Assembly (NCBI GenBank): GCA_019916065.1
Contig: CM034243.1
Span: 28,732,147-28,796,146 of the forward strand
DNA length: 64,000 nt
Reading direction: 5' to 3'
DNA from: Vitellaria paradoxa
Lineage: Eukaryota > Streptophyta > Magnoliopsida > Ericales > Sapotaceae
Made by a program: the position numbers and the translations under genes. Positions 51,401-60,500 of this stretch are shown here, piece by piece (within the stretch, counting starts at the first letter, position 1; the number at the start of each line of letters is the position of its first letter). Under the pieces are notes generated by a model that was given only the letters and a program-made list of their open reading frames with translations, did no database searches and was not told where the DNA came from.

Positions 51401-54400
51401 TAAAATACAATAAAACCCACAAAAAAAATTACAAAATGATATATCAAACTAATAAGTTATTTAATTAATTTATTATTAAGCTTTCCAACATTTAGATAGA
51501 ATTTATACTTCAAAATATTTCAATATATTTTATTATTTTTATGCTGTTTGGAGACATCTTTTTGAATACCTTCAAACATTTCCATTTTAACCGAAACAAC
51601 CCACAGTGCCCAACAAAATGAAATTTTTATCCTTGCTGAAAAAGACCAAAATTGTCTATGTCATGTCTCATTTTTTCTTTTGGGTTTTCATACTTGCAAC
51701 CCTGACCAATGACATCTTATTTCTTGTAATAGCAATAATCCGTAATTGAACAGTAAGACTCTAAGACATCATGGTCCTAGTAATTTATCCATAGGATACC
51801 CAGAAGGTACTGAAACCAAAGCCAAGCTGAAGTTGATGCCTTACAAGTCTTCACAAATACCAACTGCTTCCTTCAATAAAAGGAGGCTAATAAAAACAAA
51901 ATGCATTTAGATAAATATATATATATATATAAATATGCAGTTGTGCTCAACATATAACCACTGGCTTCTACAACTTAGGCAATAATTAAAAACCAAAAAT
52001 TAAATGATCACAACAGTTACAACCAAGTAAAATGGCCGAACCAAAAATTAAATGACCACACCAGTTACAGCAAGTAAAATGGCCTAACTCAGACCATGAT
52101 GTTAAACACTAAATTTTTCAGAAATAACTGCACTTTACAAAGTCAAAACACCAAAGAAAGTACATTACCTGCACCAAAATCATCCTCACTAATGCCAAAT
52201 CGGCCAGACCATGATGTTAAACACTAAATTTTTCAGAAATAACTGCACATTACAATGTCAAAACACCAAAGAAAGTACATTACCTGCACCAAAATCACCC
52301 TCACTAATGCCAAATCGGCTGCAACCCTGCAGGGAAAAACAGGAAAGCTAATTAACAAGGACATTATTTCCTTGGCCATCATACCAACAACACAAAAGTA
52401 TGCCTTCCGAAGAATACTTATATTTGTGTGTGCGTGCGTGCGTGCGTGTGTGTGTGTGTGTGTGAGGGGGTGGGGAGGAAGGGGATGATTACATGAAAGA
52501 CAAATCAGCCCATTCATGGCAAACGCAAGTTGAACAGCATCCAAAGAGGCCATGCTGAAATTGTTGGGGGGGGGGGATTACATGAAAGACGGATCAGGCT
52601 ATTTATGCCACACGCAAATTGAACAGCATCTAAACAGACCATGCCAAAATGATAGAATACATATTTCTCCACCCTTAATTTCACTACCAGACATATGTAT
52701 AGGCACTTAGAAACAAAAACTCCACTAAACCTGGTTCAAGTTCAACAGTACTTTCTTATAAATAAGTAAAATTATACACGCGCGCGCGCGTGCACTAGTA
52801 GATGAAAAAAATATATATAAGAGGGACATCCAAACAGGATGTCTCAAATGTATATGTCTCACATACATATAAGCACCACGATAGAATTTAGTTAGATTGC
52901 AGCTAGGAAAACTTATGGAGGAAATAGGGATCTATTTTACGGTTGGATTGAGAATAGATGGGGAACAGAATGCTGCTTTCAAGCTCAACCCAAACGCTCC
53001 CAATAAGAATGAAGGGAAAACCAATATGCTACCTTGATCTTTGTCTCAAAGCCCAAAACATTGTAAAAATGATAGGGAAAGAGTGGAGCCACCCTTCGCC
53101 CGGTATTTTGTGATGAACCCATTTCTAACTGTTTGGTTGGTAAGAAAATAAAGGAAAACACGAGAAAATAAAAAGGTTTGGATTAAATTCGAGAGCAATC
53201 CAAAACTCTCCCAAATGAGAAATTAATCTCACACTGAAAATTCTTTTCCATAATATTTTCTGTTACAATACTTCCTATTTATAGGCTCCATTAGACCCAT
53301 TAACTAACTAACTAATCTAACTATGACTAATTTGTAATTAACTAACTAGTCTAATCTAACTAATTTCGTCACATAACAATTCCCACGCTCTTTAAATCCA
53401 CCTTGTCCTCAAGGTGGGGATATGCAAAATTATTTATTTATTTATTAATTATTATAACTAATGTTGGGTCAATATTAATACATTTATGCCTGAGTTGGAT
53501 CAACCGATGACGAGTCAACTCTAACTGATGATGGCCCACTCTTTCAGCAACTCTCTCAACCCACTGTGCAAAATTGAGCCTACCTTGTTTACCCAGATAC
53601 CCATCGACCCTTATTTGAGTCCATGCCCCTTATTACTACCCGGTTCATAAAACTACGTAACTATTGGCTTTCCTCCTGTTGATACAATCACCCAGCTTCC
53701 TCTAGAAGATTCTTCACATTAATCACTGCCATCTACCCTTCACCCCAACTTTTTAGATACCTCACCCACCAACCACATGCCTCCAAATTCTTCAGAAAGA
53801 TGTATGGCAGCTAGGGTTTGAAGAGTGTCAGCTGCCGTGGTGATGGGGCTGGTGGCTGTAGCTCCGGTGGTGGGCACAATGAAGCCTAAGGCACCGGTAG
53901 AGACTAATTTTTCAGTGGCAGCAGCGTCAACGGCCAGAATCTAGAGGAAATCGGCAGGGTTAGCCTCCATCGTGGGGGTTGTTTGGATGGGATTTGATGG
54001 TAGTTTAACGCCACCACCTCTACACCCATCCCAATGCTTCTCTCTCTTCTTAACTTTCGACGAAGCCATAGCGGTTACAGGAATTTTCCGACAAAACTCC
54101 AAAGTCGACCTCGATCTCTTAAGATCAACGAGGTAGACCCCGCTAATGCCGCTGCCCTGTTCTTGTTGTTCTCCACCTAGATCCCACAACGCAAAGCAAA
54201 ACTAGACAAGCGAAGAAGAGTACCCCTTACCTGCCTTGGAGAAGCGTTCAATGATTGAGGCGAGATAGGGCAAAGCCGGATAATGGCATATGTCAATGAC
54301 AGCGAAGATATTCCAATTAGACTGGAAGTCCTCCCAGGGATTGGGCGGTGATCCGCCGACCATAAACTTGAAGCGAAAGCTACCAGAATCCCAGGACTAG

Positions 54401-57400
54401 CGGTCAAACATTGATGCATAGCCTCAAAAGTAAGCGGGCAGAATCTCCCGGATCTAAAGGACCACAATTCAGATCATGCAACTGATCTCGGAGCTCGCGT
54501 TTGGCTCCATCACTGATTCTTGTGGCCGGAAATTGTTTAAAGTGGCGTTCTGCGCTCTGGAACTTCTAACGGTAGGTTTTTCTTCTTCTTCTTCCCTTGA
54601 GTAGTTCTTGATTTCTTGAATTTTTTTCACCTGAGTCAATCCACCTTTCTGTTTTTGTAATGATGTTACTTAATTTTCTGGATTGCTAGAGAATTAGCTT
54701 GAATTTGTTGAGATACTTTATCTAATCTGTCATTGATCGCTTCCACCATCTTCACTAATTGCTTTAATTGTGAATTAATTTCTTGATTTTGCTGTGTTGC
54801 ATATTTGATTTCTGCCATTTCTGGATCAGAGAATGGCTCTGATACCAATTGTGATGAACCCATTTCTAACTATTTGGTTGGTGAGAAAATAAAGGAAAAT
54901 ACGAGAAAATAAAGGAAAATACGAGAAAATAAAAGGGTTTGGATTAAATTCGAGAGCAATTCACAACTCTCGCAAATGAGAAATTAATCTCACACTAAAA
55001 ATTCTTTTCCATAACATTTTCTATTACAATATTTCTTATTTATAGGCTCCATTACACCCATTGGCTAACTAACTAATCCAACTATGATTAGCTAATCAAA
55101 CTAATTTGTAACTAACTAACTAATCCAATCTAACTAATTTGGTCACATAACATATTTCCGCTTAATTTCTCTATGAACCATAACAAACAACCTTAGATTT
55201 ATGGATGAACCGGGTGGTAAGCTAACGATGTTATTACAAGGACATCTCGAACAAAAGATTTAGGCACCTTCAAGCCTGAGATAGCCCCAAAACATAATAG
55301 GACATGACCTAGAAAACCCAATTGCAATGATCCGCCCGAAAAACTAGGGTATCATCCATAGAGAAGGTATGATATGACCACTTCATAACCATGTAGAGGC
55401 CCACCTAAAAGTTTCCGTAAAGGCCCAAGCATTATGCAACAATCATCCAATTCAAAGTTTCCATGACTAAAATGAAAAGAAAAGGTGATAAGTGGTACTT
55501 GCCAAGAACCCATTAGTTTTTGGAAGAAATCCATTAGTGAACCTCAACCAAAAATATGCCTATCACCTTTTATTCCTCACTAAAACCCATTATCCTCAAT
55601 AACTTCAAAAAACAAAAAAAAAAGTCTTAATTCACATGTGGGTAGCCTTTTCTCAACATTCAACTTACCAATAACCCATGCACCATCTCTTTCAAGCAAA
55701 TAACCAACAATTTGGCCTACAGCCCATAATTGCTACTAAGAAAGCTCAACTCAACTACTTTTTTCCCAACTAAGTAAGATTGGCTACACGGATCTTCCTT
55801 TCTCCTTCCACTCAGTTAAGGAACATTTCTTCCATTAAACAACATTGGCCCACAGTTTTCTTTATTATTTATACTCACGTTAGTTTTTATTTATCTCACC
55901 CCATCGAATTACCCACGATTTGAATACTATCACTCTTCCTAATTGTCACATCTACCAGTCCCTGACGTATATGGCCAAACTATCTTAATCGATTTTCATC
56001 AATTTACCTTCAATTGGTGCTGGTAACACCATCTCATAATTTAGTACTAAGAAAGCTAATGGGTCTAAAATATCAAATAACCTCTAACCCCAACACCCCT
56101 TCCTTGGAAATCAGAGCCACATCATAGACATTTGAGATCTTTCCAATCCACCCATGCTCATAGTGATATCCCATAAACACACCACCCCCAACTACTCTAA
56201 AGAAACTATTATCCAAAAAACAAAATAAACACACAGAAAACAACACAAAGAATTATGCGGTTTGGCTTGGCAGTCTACCTCCATAGCCGAAAACAGCAGA
56301 GAAATTCACTAACAAAGATGAAGAGTACAAGATGTATAACCTAGTACAAAACGACTATCAGAATTACATTAATCCTAATACAAAAGATCTCCAACTTCTA
56401 TATATCTGAAGTCGGATCACAAAACGGACCCAAAAATCACCAATTGACCAAGCCCTTCACTCCATTAGCTAAGACTCGTGAAAAATCCCAATCAGACCAC
56501 ACAACTTTTGTTGGGTTGAATAACATGGATCGAAGCCCAAAAACGGAATACAAGCCATAAACAACAGAAATCATGGTCATACTCGTACCATTTGGCCCTA
56601 GGGCCTTATCCACAATAAAAACTTTAATAGTTATAAGGCCATTCTCCAAGAAAGGTCTTTTCACCTACGCTCTACCTTAGTAAAAACATTCATTGACTCT
56701 ACACCATCCATGCATGGATGTCGACCTCCAATTTCCCGAAGCAATTCCTCATAGAAGCAAATCTTATGCGTCACTTCAATCTCCTTTGTTATTTGTCATC
56801 AACTTTACTGTCCCAATTACATTATATCTCCAATGCACATTTGCCATCCCTAGGGGGAAAAGAAAAAAAGTGGGAACTTTTACCTCCCTCTTTGAGCCAC
56901 AAGCTCTATTTTTCTCCAACTTCTCTCCATTTTTTAAATTATATCAAACTTAACTTTTTCTTCCCCCTTCTAACCTCTCTCTAGAGGAGAGTCATTTATA
57001 GGTAAAGACAAAAAATAAATTTAAATAAAAGGTAGATATTCCATACAAGAAAACACTAACGTGAGTAGATTTTCCTACACATACAACACCAGCTAGCATA
57101 GATTTTCATCTCAAGGATTTTGCAAGACCACCATTCATTAAAAAACAAAGGCTGCCTAAGATGAGGCCTTTCAACCCCCAAACCCCTTTCTCCAAGGAAA
57201 GGATGACTGAAGACACCCCTTGCCTCTTCAATGTGATTATGTGAATCTAGCACAAAGTCTGCAGTAATCTCAATAGCTCCATCTTCTAGTCATTGTAGTG
57301 CAAATAACATTCTCTAACTCTCAATAGCCTCAACTTATTCAACGATATTTAGTCCGTTGTCTAAACCCAATTCCAAATCTTCATATCCTCTTTCAAAAGC

Positions 57401-57532
57401 TTAATCTTCTTGGCCAGAACCAAACTAAAATCTCTCAATATTTTGATAATCCTCCATCACGTCCTCAACTTCTCCTAGAATCGCTCCATCATGCCCTCAA
57501 CTTCTCCTCATGCCTTAATTCAAAAAACAATA

Positions 57533-57572
<40 letters not shown>

Positions 57573-60500
57573 TCTTTGACCATCAAGCCAACCATAAGAT
57601 GTATTCTCCATAAGTGAAGTAGGATATGAGAAAGGGGGGGGGGGAAGCTACAAGAAAAACATCATCACCATGCTGTTAGTGCAAGTAATTCCAGCCACAT
57701 GTTTGTTTACAGCTGTATATATTCTTACCATGTATAGATCCTAGGGTTTACAGCTGTATATATATTCTTCCCATGTATAGCTCCTAGATTTTAGGTATTT
57801 ATAGTGCATAATATCCTTACCATATATACATTCTACAATTTAGGCAATTAGCTTTAATTTTAGAAGATCTCCGATAATTTATCTCCTGTAATTTCTCCTT
57901 TCCTTGTAGACTTTCTGTTTTTTGCCTATTTAATGAGAATTGCCACAAAGGGCAGATCAGTTTTTCCCAAAAAAGAAAGCTCTATCTTGTTAATTTGGCA
58001 TGGTATCAGAGCTAGAGCTTTTGAAAATCATGGGGGATCTTTAGAGTTTCTTGTCCAAATCTTGTTCTACTGCATTCTTATCTTAGGCAATTCTTGTGGG
58101 TGCTTTTCAGATTTATTTTTGGGGTAGTCTCAGCATAGGGAACGTGCTTGTGTCTAAGTTTTGTTTTCAGATTTGTCCATTATCTCAGGTTTCTTGATTC
58201 TGCTATCTTACTCTGCTTTTTTTTTTTTTTTTTAAATTACGCTGTTGATATTGTCTCTGCATTATGTTGTCTGACAAGTTAGATTTCTTTCCTATCCATT
58301 TTAATAGAAAAAATTACTCTGCTTGGGAGTTTCAGTTCCAATTATTTGTCAAAGGAAAAGAATTGTGGGCTGGGAGTAATCCAGTGCCTATGGATTCTGA
58401 AAAGTTGTCTAAGTGGGAAATCCAAGGTGCTCGGGTTATGACCCGAATACTTGCCTCAGTTGACCCTCATTTTGTTCTCAATATGAGGCCTTATAAAACT
58501 GCCCACCTCATGTGGAATTACTTGAAAATGATTTACCATCAAGACAACACTGCTAGGAGATTTCAATTAGAGTATGAAATAGCTAATTTCACATAAGGAA
58601 GTCTTTCAATTGAGGACTAATTTTCTGGTTTTCAAAATCTTTGGACTGATTATTCAAATATTATTTACGCTAATGTTCCCGCTACAGCTCTCTCTGCTGT
58701 TTAAACATTGCATGAAACCAGCAAGAGAGACCAATTCTTGATGAAGTTGCATTCAGATTTTGAAGTCGCGCAATCTAATCTAATGAACCGTGATCCTGTC
58801 CCATCTTTGGGTGCTTGTTTGAGTGAACTTCTTCGAGAGGAATAGCATCTACTCACTCAAGCTACCATGTAACATCGAGCTGATGTGACTACCCCTATTA
58901 ATGTGGCCTGTTAAGCACAAGGGAGGAATAAGGACAGAGATATACGTGCTGTCCAGTGCTATAGTTGTAAAGAATTTGGTCATGTTGCAAGGGATTGCAC
59001 ACAGAAATTCTATAACTATTGCAAGCAGCCAGGCCATATCATCTCCGCTTGCCCCATTCGACCTAAAAGGAAGCAGAGGATTGCTTATCATGACTCAGTT
59101 GATGCCTCCAGTTCTGCTGCAATGCCTGCTGCCACACAAGTTGTTCTTACTCCTGCTCCTGCAGCCTAAGCAAACCCAAACACACTTACTAATGAAATGG
59201 TACAGCAAATGATATTGTCCGCATTTTCTGCATTTGGCCGCCGACGTAATCCCAGTTTTCCTTCCAAGCCATGGCATTTTGACTCCGGAGCTTCTCACCA
59301 TATGACCAATACTGTTGTCTCCCTTTCCAATGTGAGAAGTTATGATGGAACCATGAAAATTCACACAGTTGATGGCAGCTCTCTGCCTATCAACGCTATT
59401 GGTGATCTTTCTTCTTCCTTAACTAATATTTTAGTATCCCTTAGCCTATCCACAAATCTTATTTCTGTTAGGCAATTGGTTGATCATAATTGTAATGTAA
59501 CATTTTCCCGTTCTGGTTGTACTGTGCAAGATCAAGTGTCCGGGAAGATGATCACGAAGGGGCCTAAAGTAGGGCGGCTATTTCCTCTTGTGCCTCTTCC
59601 ATAATTAGTCCTAGTCTTCCTTTACATTCTTTTACATGTATTGCTGCTGGTCATAAAAGTTAGTTGTAGCATAAACGTCTAGGCCATCCAAACTCACATG
59701 TACTTCGTACTTTGTTCACTTTTGGTTTACTTGGCAATAAAGAATCTTATTCTTCTAATATTTGTTTTGATTGTACCACATGCATACTTGGTAAAAGTGA
59801 AGTCCTACCATTTCCAATCTAGGGATCTCCTGCAACACATTGTTTTGATATCATTCATAGTGATGTTTGGGGAATTGCTCCTGTTCTCTCCCATGCACAT
59901 TATAAGTATTTTGTTACTTTCATGGATGACTAGAGTCTTTTTACTAAGGTTTATTTCCTTCAGTCTAAGGCAAAAGTTTTTTCTGTCTTTAAACGCTTTC
60001 TTGCACTTCTTGAGACTCAATTTTCTGCCCACATTAAGGCCTTGCAATCTAATTCTAGAAGAGAATACATAGATAATGAGTTTCAAGATTTTCTTCAAAG
60101 TAAAGGGATAATCTCACGCGTTCTGGTGTTGCAGAGAGAGAGAATGGTCATTTTCTCAATGTGGTACGAACCCTTTTACTTGAATCCTCTATTCCTCTCC
60201 GCTTTTGGTATGAAGCACTTTCCACTTCTGTTCATTTGATAAACTGCTTACCTCTTCCTACTTTAAATGCTTCACCATTTTTCAAGTTATTTGGTCATTC
60301 TCCTCCATACTCCAATCTTCGTACTTTTGGTTGTGTTTGTTTTGTGCATCTTCCTCCTCATGAACGCCATAAGCTTATTGCTCAATCTATTACTTGTGCC
60401 TTTCTTGGTTATGCTATCATGCAAAAGGGTTATGTTTGTTATGATCCTCATGCTCGTCGCATCAGAGTTTCCAGGAATGTGGTTTTCTTCAAAAATCAAT

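Larger units (their letters stand above)
53109..55152 (-). mobile_element. Non-autonomous Gypsy-type LTR element
   Basis: Paired LTRs (55152-54850 as 5', 53378-53109 as 3') run TGTTATGTGAC to GTTCATCACA on the minus strand, with TATTT duplicated outside (53104-53108 and 55153-55157). A tRNA-Met-type PBS, seen on the plus strand as tggctctgatacca, is at 54834-54847. Just inside, a 50-residue frame ([12 protein letters not shown] start) with a coiled-coil look resembles a Gypsy gag start. Next to the 3' LTR is a frame reading LEDKVDFK, like the end of a Gypsy polyprotein. The middle lacks pol. The 5' LTR is longer because aggaaaatacgagaaaata is repeated. It sits inside the LINE remnant. Confidence 0.88.
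52960..57530 (-). mobile_element. L1-type LINE remnant, interrupted
   Basis: Minus-strand frames keep recognisable pieces of plant LINE ORF2 in order. [16 protein letters not shown] is at 57369-57417, a DKALGPNG version of the KAPGPDG motif at 56588-56614, and an FFQ-to-PL reverse-transcriptase segment at about 55500-55540. SGLKVP-like sequence lies at 55262-55279. A K-GG-TL motif of the LINE tail appears at about 53060-53108, directly across the Gypsy insertion. Many stops and shifts mean it is dead. The endonuclease part is not seen. It has the same orientation as SEC31. Confidence 0.7.
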
